The translations under genes were made by a program, and so were the position numbers. The notes beneath the pieces are model-generated. The model was not told where the DNA came from and did not search any database. It was given only the letters and a program-made list of their open reading frames with translations. Shown here piece by piece: positions 45,783 to 56,331 of a DNA stretch of 60,000 bases (position 1 is the stretch's first letter; the number at the start of each line of letters is the position of its first letter). The DNA is from Bolinopsis microptera (taxonomy: Eukaryota; Ctenophora; Tentaculata; Lobata; Bolinopsidae). Where the stretch lies: the NCBI RefSeq assembly GCF_026151205.1, contig NC_087079.1, positions 13,604,945 to 13,664,944 on the forward strand, read 5' to 3'.

Positions 45783-46355
45783 TTAAAAGTTGTAAAGGAC
45801 AAATTTCTTGTCCGTCCACGAAAGGTTTTCTAGGTCAAGTTTTTGTTTGTCCAGTAAGTAACGTACAATGTTGTCCTTGTATGAATTAATAAACTTATCT
45901 TGTAACTTAGGTACGTTGAAGGGAAGGATTTTATTTATTTCGTTTATCGTGTTGTTATATAATCGTGGTCCTACGTTAGAGATGCTATAATCGGTGATCC
46001 GTAATCTGTTGAACTTAATTTCAAAATACTTTGGATTTCTCCTTTCCGTTTTATTTATTTGTCTAAGCGGTGATTTTTCAAATATACTACAAATACTCGA
46101 TGGTGCTACTCCCATATAAACCTTGTGCATCAAAGTTAGACAGCTTTTAGCAATGAGATTAGGAAGAGCCAAAATTCCTATTTTGTTGAAGATGGATTTT
46201 GTGTGAGATGGTAGTTTACGTTTTTCTTTGTCGTAAAAATAGTTATGATATTCTGAATCAGTGGCGCGAATAGCTTTCTTTTGAGCAGAGAATAAAGACT
46301 GAATGGAATTTAAAGATTTAGTACCCAAACAGTAGCGCAGTAATACAGGTGGGAT
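45783..46355 (-). pseudogene. LINE fragment, C-terminal end of reverse transcriptase ORF
   Basis: The frame contains LLRYCLGTKSLNSIQSLFSA and QKKAIRA, the thumb/connector signature of non-LTR retrotransposons (one-line pattern: LQ.KAIR). It then has IFNKIGILALPNLI, YMGVAPSSI and, near the end, VGPRLYNNTI and LPFNVPKLQDKFI. The frame stays open for about 190 codons to a stop at 45,783, so the copy may be fairly young. The catalytic part is missing upstream of about 46,355, so it is 5'-truncated. It differs from the LINE fragment at 27.6 kb. Confidence 0.7.
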
Positions 46356-46973
46356 TGAATTAAACTATTGTATAGCATTTTTGAGCTTTATTCGTTCAGG
46401 TTCAGCTAGAAAACGGGTTGAAAAAGTCACGTGACAGTCGAGTGTAGAGTGATTAATCATCATCCCCAAAAGCACACTCCCCAAATTACGCGCATTGCTG
46501 TAACTTCTATTAAACTTCATAAATCTTGTAGCGCGATGCTTATCTGTGCCGCGCCGCGTACTCAATGAGGCTTCTCGCAGCGAGATCAGAGATGCGCTAA
46601 TATGTACTGTGCCTTGCCGAGCTGCGATGAATTGACTTGTCATACGTCATGTATGACCCGCCGCGCACGAAGTGCGCGGCTCCCCCTGTATCGTCAGGAC
46701 GATAAAGTCACCATAGTGAAATGTGAAACGACCGTGGGAGTCACAACGTGATACAAGAATTGACATCGTCAATTAACATGAATCGAGATACAAATCACTT
46801 GGAATACTTTTGAAAGAGACTATAACAATTAACAAGCTCAATTCAAAAACGCTACTGACGTATTTTTCCATAACAAGCACAATAGCGTGAGAAGCTTTTG
46901 TCGAGGTGCCTCGAAAGTGATCTTAAACGATTCCCCGTTCAAACGTGACGTGAGCCATTGTATTCATTATGTA
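46356..46973. other. Repeat-rich sequence, no gene seen
   Basis: Includes a hairpin CCGCGCAC GAA GTGCGCGG at 46,659-46,677, one TCACGTGA near 46,428 and a second perfect ATTGACATCGTCAAT at 46,759-46,773. A minus-strand open frame at 46,365-46,643 matches no family and I do not call it. Confidence 0.5.
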
Positions 46974-47062
46974 TAATTACGAGTCTTTCCACATGGATAT
47001 TACTATTATACCCGCAAGTATATTAAGTACTATTATATGTGGAAAGTCTCGTAACTTTAAAG
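46974..47062. mobile_element. Very small inverted-repeat element (about 90 bp)
   Basis: AATTACGAGTCTTTCCACAT at the left and the inverse of ATGTGGAAAGTCTCGTAACT at the right are matching arms with one single-base offset. They enclose about 45 AT-rich bases. It looks like a tiny MITE or foldback remnant. Confidence 0.6.
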
Positions 47063-48138
47063 TATATGCACTGTGAGTGTCTGCACCTTGAAAATGCTCA
47101 AATAATTTCAAATGCTATACTACATTAAGTGCATAATTCGTCTGACATTTAACATAATAAAAATAATAATACACAATTATTGATTATAGAATTATAATTT
47201 ACTGTTTCCGTATAAATATATAGTTTTCGTATATATATATATATATATATAAGTTTTCGTTCTTTACTTAAAATTTTGAGATTAGTCTTCTTCACGACTT
47301 TATTATTTGTTTGAAACTGAGTTACGTTTTAACTTTCAATTCAATCCTTTCAATTCGTTGATTCCCATCTTGCATCTTTTGTAAATTAAGTTTCTATACT
47401 ACACATTACAACTCGCTGATCTCTAGATTAGGCCCCTGTTCGTAGATTTCCAAAATTTGGTTGGATCAAAGAGACAACATCACATTTACTTAGCAGGACG
47501 AACAAATTAACGTATTAAATGACTCGGCATAACTTAACCATTAATTGTTATATTATATTTTATTAGGTGTAACCACTAAATAGAAACGATCAATCCGGCC
47601 GGCCAGCCAGTCTATCCACACGCGCATTAGGAACGCGCAGAAAAGCCGCGCCTTACAACAAAATAAATCCAGTAAAATGTCCTCGCGGTTTACAAAAAGC
47701 AGTATATTATCAGGTACCGGCACAGTACATTAGAGTCTTCAGTAATATATTATATATTTTTCGAATAGTTCTCCCGTTCGACGTTCGTGTGAATACCAGT
47801 TTAATTGGAAAGCTGAATTACAAACTGTTATATTTTGAAACAATTACAAACTGCATCAATAAATTTTACAATGTCAGTCTATCAACATTCAAAAATCGCC
47901 CCAGCGATCATTTTGATGGATACTTTTTAAACTAATAAAAGTAAGCACTATTTAATAAGCAAAGCCCCGATATTTTTATGCATTTAATATTTATACACAG
48001 TTTTCAGTTTTCCTCAAAGCAACCTATCCTGTTGGATTCAAAGGTCTTCAAAAAGCACGAACAAGGTTTAGAAAAGTCCAGGTGACTTACGCCCAAAATA
48101 TGTTATCTCAATATTTTACAACTTTAACAGAAAATACT
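47063..48138. other. AT-rich sequence 3' of RMND5, no gene seen
   Basis: Contains an (AT)n microsatellite at about 47,231-47,251 and a short GC-rich patch at 47,595-47,660. No coding signal is seen. The part nearest 48,138 should be the RMND5 3' untranslated region. Confidence 0.5.
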
Positions 48139-51100
48139 CAGAAATAAATCTGTTTAGCCTCACTCGGACTCGTTTCTTGGGGACAATAAGGGCACTTTAC
48201 TTTGTTTGATATAGCAAGTCTCTTTAAAGCGTCGTTTGAGATCACGTGACCGCATTCCAACCTCATTGGAGGGTTTGATTTCGTGCACTGAGCTCTGGAA
48301 AACAAACAAATTAATTTTGTTATCTGCTAAACTAGTTGTTGTGTTGATAAAAACAGTTTTAAAAAAAAATTTTTGCCAAAAAACATGGAAATGATATTTA
48401 CTTGTCTCTTACAAGTAAACTATTAAAATTCTACAACCTTCAATTGACAACAAAACTGATGACAGCAAATTAAATAAAGCTGAGTAAAATATTACCTGAG
48501 TATGGGACATGCGAATAAAGAGTGGAACTGACAGGAAGGTCCTAGATCTACTTCACACGGCAGTTCATCTTTCAATCCCCACAACTGTTTTGCTTCCATT
48601 ACCTAAAATTATTCACAGTTTATCAACATTAATCTTCACATGAATAGCAAGGTTAAGTTCAATTGTTATTTTAAAGTTTTTGCGACATTGTTTCATTTAA
48701 CCAATACCCCAGTCGTATAATTCCTAGCCAATTTAGTTGATAACTGTAGACTCATACTAGACAAAGAAACTACAGAACCTTCACAAAATTCCTCGAAATT
48801 CAGAATAAAAATAAGTAAACAAATAAATAAAGAATAATAATAAGTAAGACTGAACCTGTCTGATGGAGTTGAGTGCAGGTAAAGCTTTACACCCAGCATC
48901 AACTGTGATTGAGAGAGGTGACTCTTTAGATAGACCCATTAGAGAGCACGCCTCTTTAGTGAACATCTCACAGATATCTACCCAGTGTTGAGGATCCATC
49001 AAATCCTGGGGTGGACAATTCTTATTTTACGAGTCTGTTGATCTGTTTGTTTCACAGGACATTATCAAGTTATCAATATGAAATGCTTTTCACCGTACCG
49101 GAAAATAGCAATCACAGAAAATTGTGCAGGCATGTTGCAGAAAAATATAACCTGTCTTTTTTGTTGGAACTAGTGGTCTAAAAGTTGTTTATCTTACGAA
49201 TGATTGTCTTTACATTGTGTTAAACTTTCATATAATATTTTAGTTGAAAGATTCGTTTAGTGGTTAGGACCCTGCGTTGTGTCCGCAGTAATCCAGGTTT
49301 GGATTTTGGTCACAGCACTTTTAGAAGAAACTACCGGTATATATTTTAACAACTTTATGTTTATCAAAATGATTTGAGTACAATATCAAAGTGCGAATTC
49401 AGTAATTAATTAAAATCAAAGTTTTTGTAGGGTTTAGAATAGGCTTCGTCTAATGTAAACAGTTGCTGTAATAGCTATCAAGTAATAGTTGCTATATTAT
49501 ACACAAAAACACTATATTAGATTGCTAATTAGTGTTTATACACAGGATCACTTTTATCTAGTTTAAGATAATGTTATCGCATCAAGTTACTTAGCAATGA
49601 ACACGTTCATAGAGATAACACTTGCAGCACCAAAGTCCATTATACCAGGACCCGGCACATCATGCCATGCCAAGGGACTCAAGAACACTGCTGCAGGTTG
49701 GACATGTATGTTCTCAGCTTGAACCTCACGGTGAAAGTGAAAGTCTTTGGTGCTTTCCTCAGGATCAGTACAAAGACTGATGTCCAATCCAGTTTCTTTG
49801 TGCCACGAACTTTTTAGGATGATGCCACATTCTCCTGGTATTGGACACTTGGTTCCATGAGAACTATATTCCACAAGGTATTTCCTAATATTTGGTCGGG
49901 ACATTTTGGTTAAGGCAAAGGGTTCGACATCATCAAACGAAGCGAACTCTTCGTGCCACTGGTGATTTTTTTTAGTGACTATTTCTTTGCAGTCTATGAG
50001 ACTATTCATAAGAGAGACAAATGCTGTGCATCGACTTCGGATAAATATGCTCATAAATTCGAAAAAGCCAAGAGGGATTGTTTTCCAATTTCGCTTTTGT
50101 TTGATATCCACGATTTTTTTAATCACCTCTGGTGAGCATTGTTCAGGAATTAGAATTGTGTGCGCATCCATCCAAGCCATAAGACCTTCAACAAACATCA
50201 TGAGATTTTTTATGTCCGGAGATTGGCCCATCCAGTTGATGAAATCTTCAAATCCCATACTGCAATCTAAATTATGGAGCTTCTTTAACGAGATCTCTTT
50301 TACAAGCGTCGTATCTTCTGAAACAATGGCGATGCTCTCACCCTCGCCAGCAGTTGCAGGTAATGGAGCTTCAAGATTCGGCTCAAGCGCTTTTTGAGTT
50401 GATGCTCTGTACAAATCAAATATCCATTTGTAAAGCTCCGGAGACTCACTCAAAACTTCTCTCAGCAGATCAAATAACCGTTCAAACATGTCCACACTAT
50501 GCAGTCTGTATCTGGACAGGTTACAGTTGTCTAACAAATACTTGGTTTCGTCAGGAAACAGTTTCGTGCCAGTTTCTAGCTGGGCGGTAAGATTGTCCGC
50601 AATGGGCTGAACTATGCAAGTTATTTGGGTTCCTGCCAATTCTATCAGGATGTCAAGCTGGTTGGAGGAAAATGTTCCGTTAATTTCCAAATATTTGCTG
50701 ATAAACTGCTGCTCCCATTTTAAAGACCTTATCTTCTCAAGTGCAACATCTTTAACTTTGGTCGATTCCAGTTTAGCTTTGCAGACATATACAGCTTCCT
50801 CGAAAAGGAATAGTAGATCAGGATAAGATGGTTCTAAGATCAGATCAGTAATCTGAGAGAACTGCTCCTCACACTTGGTCACCAGCCACGTGACTTTGAA
50901 CACGTGAGCCATCTTGTTGATATCTCTAAAAGTGTCTCTGCTCAAACCTGTTGCATCTCCCGTGTAGACAGCTTCAACAAAACCCTGGACCGCCTGTTTA
51001 CTGAACTCCTTCATGTCCAGACTGGTGAGGTGTAATTCAGTGGTCATGTGATCTATGACAGGGCTGTTGAAGGAGAGGATGACAGAGCTTGCTTTCACTG

Positions 51101-54100
51101 CCTCCCCTTGGCTGGCAACTAGGATAAGATTACTGTGGGTTGGAGATTTCAAGAGGCGCAGTCCAAAGTTCATAGGGGTGTACACTCTCTTCGGATCTTC
51201 AATCATCTTTAATATCCCTAAACAGATTGATACAGTACGTGGTTTAGGTTTCCTATTTAGTGAAAGTCTTACAAAATAAACACACAGACTGCTGGCCGAT
51301 ATGGAAATTTTATAATGCATGCTGTAAGCTGTTATGGAGTATTGAACTGCAGGACATTCTAGTAATCCTCATCAATGTAATAGGTACTATATTGTACTAT
51401 ATTATGAAAATCAAAATGATCAAGAAATCTGGTAGGAATTATATAGTAAGATAGTAGAGATTCGTACTATAAAAACTAAGCATTTTAACACTAAAAGACG
51501 TAACTGAAACCACAAGGCAAAGTACACATAACCTATCTCACTATCTAGTACACACAATAACGTGAGTACTACAAGTACACAATATCGTGAGGAGGAGCTG
51601 TAACATCATAGCGCTTCATCACATTATCATCATTATTATGTGTGTATCAATTAATTAATTAACAAAGTGTCTATCACTACTATAGCCTGCACTTGTCAGG
51701 CGGTGTAAATTACAGTGGGAACACAACCCACCACTGTTATTACTGACTAATAGATGTGAACTAAACACACCAAGTATTTATTAAATATGTACATTTTGTA
51801 AAACCTTACAAATTAAGTTAAAACCACGATACCTTAGCCTCATAACATAATGTTGCTGAAATCTAAAATTGAGCAGCGTTTGCGGGCTAAAGCCTAAATC
51901 ATCCTTTTTTAGAAACATGACCATTTGATGAGACAAACAACCTCTTCGACACCAACTAGCTGCTTTTTACACAAATTATTATCCCATTCTCGCAATGAAT
52001 AACATCATCTAAGACTTTATAATGATTATTATAGTTATAGAACTTAAATATTTAAATAGCTTTTAATTTCTCACGTTGTAGGTTGAGTTCTCAATGCCAG
52101 TGGAAATGTACAGTAAGGAACCCATAAGTCTCTGTAGTTGTTTCTTGTGTGTATCCACAAACTGGCCTGATAGGAGTATACCCTGGTTAGTTAACTGTCA
52201 GGGTCACGTGTTAGGTGATAGGTCACGTGTCATGGTCACGTGACAGCGCTAACACGTGTCCTACCGCGACCGGTAGGACATATTATTCGAATTTCAGCTT
52301 TTCGCGACCCAAATTTCACAGTTTTGACTGAACTTTCTTTGAATGACCATCTTACAAGGTCACTGAGGATGGCAAAAGACACGATTGAGGTACTCAAAGT
52401 TCTATTCCCGAAGAAAGTTTTGATAAACGGAAAATCATCAGAATATAAAAAGAGATTTTGGAAGATTTTTGAAGAGGAGGTTTTCTGCTGTCCCCTTGAC
52501 CGAAATTTCGCGGTTTTTACTGAAATTTTGACTAGTGACCAATCAGTGATATCGGTGAGAGTGACACGAGTCGCCATCAAGGTAGTACCTAGGTACTGGA
52601 ACCAGTATATCTGGAGAAACATTTGATGGCATACCTTACAAGACATTTTTGTGGCGGACCAATTTGCGACGACCGAAATTTTGGCGGTCCGAAAATATGG
52701 CGAAATTGAACAAAAACCGTCACATTTCGGACGTCACAGAAAATAAGGGTATTTTTCATCATTTTGTTTTCTGACACAAAGGAAATTCAAAATTTTCTAA
52801 AAATCGGTAAAATCATGTTGAAACAAAATGAAACTTATAAATCGATTTCTTCATCTTCCTCTAAGTCTAAGGGGTCCGGCTCGACTCTTTCAGTTTCACT
52901 TATTGAGTTTGGTATTAAATTGTTTATCTTGACTTAGTCTCTTATAAGACGTTTATGTTAGCACATGTAATTTATTGTAAATTTAAAACGTATTACTTGA
53001 CATTAAATTCATCATGGAGTATTGTGTTTATTTGTCCCACCATCATATCACTAACCTTTCAAGAACAAAATGAATCGATGAAGCCACAATTATTTGAATA
53101 AGCTAAAAATAATGCGACGGATTCTATTACGACGACCGAAATTTTGGCGGTCCGAAAATATGGCGAAATTTCGGGAAAACCGTCGCATTTCGTACGTTAT
53201 GAAAAAGTCTTGTAAGGTAATGAAAATTTTGAATATTACATGAATATATAATAATTTATTGAAATCAAACCGTTTGAAAGATCGATTTTTCATGATATTA
53301 TAATCAAACGAAGAGAACAAAAGTTGTTTAAGTGTTTGGTAGCATTACCTAATATCTGAGCGTATGTAAGAGCTGCAGCAGTATTCCTTTCTTTTATAAG
53401 TGTTATGAAGTTTAGTCTGTGCAACATGAACTCGAGGGAACTACCTCTGAAATTGTGATGTATAGTTGTGCTGGTTAGCAAACATAACACACAATATTTC
53501 AAACACCTTACTCACTCCTATTAAGCTATTACTTGACAATGGCAATTTTAAATTTTCATCAAGATGACCAAAAAGGCCACAAAGTCTATGAACTAGTGGG
53601 GGGCAGGGGGGTAGTAGGGGGGAGGGGGTAGTAGGGGGGAGGGGTAGTAGAGGGGGGAGGGGTAGTAGGGGGGGGTAGTAGGGGGAGGGGGTAGTAGGGG
53701 GGTAGTAGGGGGAGGGGGTAGTAGGGGAGAGGGGGTAGTAGGGGGAGGGGGGTAGTAGGGGAGGAGGGGGTAGTAGGGGGAAGGGGGGTAGTAGAGGGAG
53801 AGGGGGTAGTAGGGGGAGGGGGGTAGTAGGGGGGTAGTAGAGGGGGGAGGGGTAGAAGGGGAGGGGGTAGTAGAGGGGGAGGGGTAGTAGGGGGAGGGGG
53901 TAGTAGGGGGAGAGGGGGGTAGTAGGGGGAAGGGGGGTAGTAGGGGGAGATGGGGTAGTAGGGGGAGGGGGGTAGTAGGGGGGAGAGGGGGGTAGTAGGG
54001 GGAGGGGGTAGTAGGGGGAGGGGGGTAGTAGGGGGGGAGGGGGTAGTAGGGGGAGGGGGTAGTAAGTGGAGGGGGTAGTAGGGGGGGGAGGGGGGTAGTA

Positions 54101-55718
54101 GGGGGAAGGGGGTAGTAGGGGGTAGTAGGGGGGAGGGGGTAGTAGGGGGGAGGGGGTAGTAGAGGGGGGAGGGGGAGGGGGGTAGTAGAGGGGGGGTAGT
54201 AGGGGGGAGGGGGTAGTAGGGGGTTAGTAGGGGGGAGGGGGTAGTAGGGGGTAGTAGGGGGGAGGGGGTAGTAGGGGGAAGGGGGGTAGTAGGGGGTAAT
54301 TGGGGGGGGGGGGTAGTATGGGGGAGGGGGGGTAGTAGGGGGGTAGTAGGGGGAGGGGGTAGTAGGGGGGAGGGGTAGTAACCCGAAACTAACTATTTAC
54401 CTCTTCTTAAGAGCAGGTCTGTTATTCTCGCACCACCGTAGAGCTGGTTCCAGATCTCTTCTCTTCAGACACCCCACTATTTGGTTGAGATCTACAAAAG
54501 GGCGCTTTCTGCACTCCTCTAACTGGTGACCACTCTCTGTGATAAACTTCTCTACTAGATCCAGATTACCCTGGGTGTTACAGTGTTACAGCGGTAAGGG
54601 TGTTACAGTGTCAAAGTGTCAATGTTACAGTGTTACAACTTACAGTGTTACAGTGTTACAGCGTCACGGGTGTTACAGTGTTACAGCATCACGAGTGTTA
54701 CCGCGTTACAGTGTTGCAATGTTACAGTGTTACAGTGAAACGGTAGAATTCTGTTACAATGTTACACACATAATTATAAGTGCCATGCAAGTAGAAACGA
54801 TAAGTAGAAACCTTAAGTTAAAACTGACCTGTCTCAAGAAATGTTCACAAATGAGTTGATGGAGAAGATGTGAGTTTCTACCTGTTATTAGGTCTCTGAG
54901 GAAGATGTGGTTGACAATTAGAATTCAGTACTTTGAGCTTAAAACGAAACGAAACCCTTCAAATAATATCATAACACGATAATAACAGTTCGATCAACAT
55001 CAGAAAACGATGTTCTAGTCTTTGAGACTACCATCAGCACTGATCAAACTTAAATTATTGAAAATTAACCACCGAGTGTCCGAGTAACTAACAATTAATA
55101 AAGCAAGCAAACCTGTTGGTGAAGAAAGATACATTCTCAGTGAGTTGTTTATCAATAACTTTCCCAAATCTACTGATGGAACCGTGCCAGTCTTTGTGTG
55201 ATACGGAGATATTAGTCAGTTCTGTCTTAACTTGGTTCAGATACCAATTACTGTCCAGGTCCTAAGAGGAGGAAGTCATAGTCACGTGACATGTTAATTT
55301 GTGACTAATATAGATTTAAATTATACGATTTTTAAGATTTCTACGTCATGTCAATCTACTAGATACTGTATAATAGCTAAGTGTTTGAACCCAAATCCCG
55401 AATGTAGTCCTCGTTAATTTAAATTGTTTTAAAGATCAGTAATAAAACTTTATAAAGTTATAAGGGTAGTTGATGGTGGATTTGCTTGTTCTTTCTGGAA
55501 AAGTTCCGCAATATTTACACCTACTGTGATGAAACCAGTAGAATAACATTTGTGCAGCTCTTCATAAATTAAGTACATGTCTTCTAACTGTATGTAAAAA
55601 CCTGATTATTTTCAATGGCAGCAATGAGATCGTCCATATTGGAGAGTCCTTCCTGTAGTTCTTTGTGTTTTGATTCCACTTTGAAAAACTCTTTTTGTAA
55701 CACCGAAACTGCATCCAT
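48139..55718 (-). CDS. RMND5A: RMND5-type subunit of the CTLH ubiquitin ligase (nine exons, C-terminal frameshift)
   Basis: RMND5 (yeast Gid2) is the RING-like subunit that pairs with MAEA in the CTLH/GID E3 ligase. Exons, 5' to 3': 55,602-55,718; 55,113-55,261; 54,829-54,895; 54,401-54,570; 53,349-53,446; 52,075-52,166; 48,856-49,005; 48,496-48,602; 48,139-48,294. All junctions are GT..AG and in phase. Residues about 98-127 hold the LisH helix pair ([19 protein letters not shown]) and 128-190 the CTLH part ([20 protein letters not shown]). The C-terminus has [24 protein letters not shown] and KCPYCP of the RING-like fold. Just after CPYCP, at 48,180-48,183, one base seems to be missing. The family tail ([10 protein letters not shown] then stop) is encoded in the next frame, giving about 368 aa if restored. 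The BTB gene lies inside intron 6. It may represent the single ancestor of RMND5A/B. Confidence 0.92.
49243..49317 (+). pseudogene. tRNA-His (GTG) pseudogene
   Basis: TTTAGTGGTTAGGACCCTGC gives a normal A box, and the anticodon arm CTGCG TTGTGTC CGCAG pairs perfectly with a GTG anticodon, as in animal tRNA-His. The T arm (GGTTTGGATTTTGG) has lost the TTCGA loop consensus, and the 5' acceptor strand (GTTGAAA) does not pair with the 3' strand TCACAGCA. It is therefore a decayed tRNA or the head of a tRNA-His-derived SINE. It lies in RMND5 intron 6 in the opposite orientation. Confidence 0.55.
49587..51206 (-). CDS. BTB/POZ domain protein, intronless, nested in an RMND5 intron
   Basis: A 539-aa frame begins [11 protein letters not shown]. 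The in-frame ATG at 51,320 would add 38 residues, but CTGTTTAG at about 51,218 looks like a splice acceptor, so I prefer the later start with a 5' untranslated exon. Residues about 18-115 form a BTB/POZ domain ([45 protein letters not shown]), a fold that mediates dimerisation and often recruits CUL3. A long helical, BACK-like region follows. The C-terminal 120 residues ([33 protein letters not shown]) are an unassigned domain. No Kelch repeats or zinc fingers are seen. It lies between RMND5 exons 6 and 7 on the same strand. The long clean frame suggests an active gene, perhaps a retrocopy. Function unknown. Confidence 0.85.
   Translation of the reverse strand: MIEDPKRVYTPMNFGLRLLKSPTHSNLILVASQGEAVKASSVILSFNSPVIDHMTTELHLTSLDMKEFSKQAVQGFVEAVYTGDATGLSRDTFRDINKMAHVFKVTWLVTKCEEQFSQITDLILEPSYPDLLFLFEEAVYVCKAKLESTKVKDVALEKIRSLKWEQQFISKYLEINGTFSSNQLDILIELAGTQITCIVQPIADNLTAQLETGTKLFPDETKYLLDNCNLSRYRLHSVDMFERLFDLLREVLSESPELYKWIFDLYRASTQKALEPNLEAPLPATAGEGESIAIVSEDTTLVKEISLKKLHNLDCSMGFEDFINWMGQSPDIKNLMMFVEGLMAWMDAHTILIPEQCSPEVIKKIVDIKQKRNWKTIPLGFFEFMSIFIRSRCTAFVSLMNSLIDCKEIVTKKNHQWHEEFASFDDVEPFALTKMSRPNIRKYLVEYSSHGTKCPIPGECGIILKSSWHKETGLDISLCTDPEESTKDFHFHREVQAENIHVQPAAVFLSPLAWHDVPGPGIMDFGAASVISMNVFIAK
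52203..52278. promoter_or_regulatory. Cluster of four CACGTG sites and a short hairpin
   Basis: CACGTG occurs four times within 52,205-52,257, once as the longer TCACGTGA. Directly after, GTCCTACC gcgacc GGTAGGAC forms an 8-bp hairpin. E-box proteins of the MYC/USF type bind CACGTG, so this could be a regulatory cluster in RMND5 intron 5. It could equally be the end of a repeat, since CACGTG is frequent in the mobile elements of this window. Confidence 0.35.
52634..53217. mobile_element. 584-bp MITE flanked by TA
   Basis: The ends CCTTACAAGAC and GTCTTGTAAGG are perfect 11-bp inverted repeats directly flanked by TA on both sides, the target duplication of Tc1/mariner-type elements. Next to each end lies a copy of GACGACCGAAATTTTGGCGG and the following TCCGAAAATATGGCGAAATT. 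These two copies are in direct orientation, so the element is not a simple palindrome. No transposase. It lies in RMND5 intron 5. Confidence 0.75.
53597..54380 (+). repeat. G-rich minisatellite (GGGGGAGGGGGTAGTAG)n, about 780 bp
   Basis: Roughly 45 units of 14-20 bases, each with one or two runs of 4-9 G and the spacer TAGTA, fill most of RMND5 intron 4. G runs on the plus strand mean the RMND5 transcript is C-rich here. Nearly every neighbouring set of four G runs could form a G-quadruplex in the DNA. Unit length varies, so copy number in the assembly is uncertain. Confidence 0.95.
54574..54770 (+). repeat. GTGTTACA minisatellite at the RMND5 exon 4 acceptor
   Basis: About 20 imperfect copies of the 8-mer GTGTTACA run from right next to exon 4 to 54,770. 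Read on the coding (minus) strand the intron ends TGTAACACTGTAACACCCAG. The repeat has therefore replaced a normal polypyrimidine tract and supplies the 3' splice site context. Confidence 0.85.
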
Positions 55719-55948
55719 ACTGTTATCCTATCATTGGTATATCATTATTAACAGACAACAGTTGTTATTTCAAACTAGTTTAATATAAAACTAGTTTGCA
55801 AATCATGACCTTAGACCAGCTATAACAGCTGGCGAAAAATCATTCAGTTATATCATAACACAGTTTTCATAAAAGTAACCCGTTTTAGAACATTCATAAC
55901 AATTATTACAATAGTTATACTGACCCTATATTTATTCAACATTAATGT

Positions 55949-56107
55949 GATTAGGGTCGTTCACATAATATTTATACGTAATCAATTTTTGGCCCATTTT
56001 TACCCCTCCCCCCACGGCCCTCCTCCTCCGTAATTATTTTTACACAGCTATTATGTCAATCATTTGGAAACCCCCCATCGGCTGATTACGTAATATGTGA
56101 ACGACCT
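55949..56107. mobile_element. About 160-bp MITE with 25-bp inverted ends
   Basis: GGTCGTTCACATAATATT at the left and the inverse of the right end, GGTCGTTCACATATTACG, are matching TIRs; both continue into TACGTAATCA. TTA lies close to both edges (55,947 region and 56,109 region), compatible with a 3-bp target duplication. The middle is a C-rich block (CCCCTCCCCCCACGGCCCTC). It lies between RMND5 and the pentraxin gene, in their shared upstream region. Confidence 0.75.
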
Positions 56108-56282
56108 CTTATCAATGGGCAGAGATTTAAGATTTATTTGATTTTTCATATGAAATCTATGAAATCTAATGTCTCAGGACACCCTGGACATAGTAGTAAG
56201 ATTTTGAATGCAATAATTTTCTTTATACCCAGCCAGTGAAGATCTATAAGGTCATCCTCAAGATGGTCGTGTTAATTTAGTG

Positions 56283-56331
56283 GAACAAAACATTTAATTA
56301 ATTAACAAACAAAACATTTAATTAATTAACG
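56283..56331 (+). repeat. Tandem duplication of AAAACATTTAATTAATTAAC
   Basis: Two direct copies separated by AAACA. AT-rich and of no evident function. Confidence 0.6.

Noticed and set aside
51207-51320. 38-residue N-terminal extension of the BTB frame
   Set aside because: Not BTB-like, and a good splice acceptor lies just before the preferred ATG. It remains possible but less likely.
52236-52646. Open frames of about 130 codons on both strands
   Set aside because: They overlap completely on opposite strands, lie in an RMND5 intron beside a MITE, and contain two related direct-repeat-like halves. Best explained as non-coding repeat.
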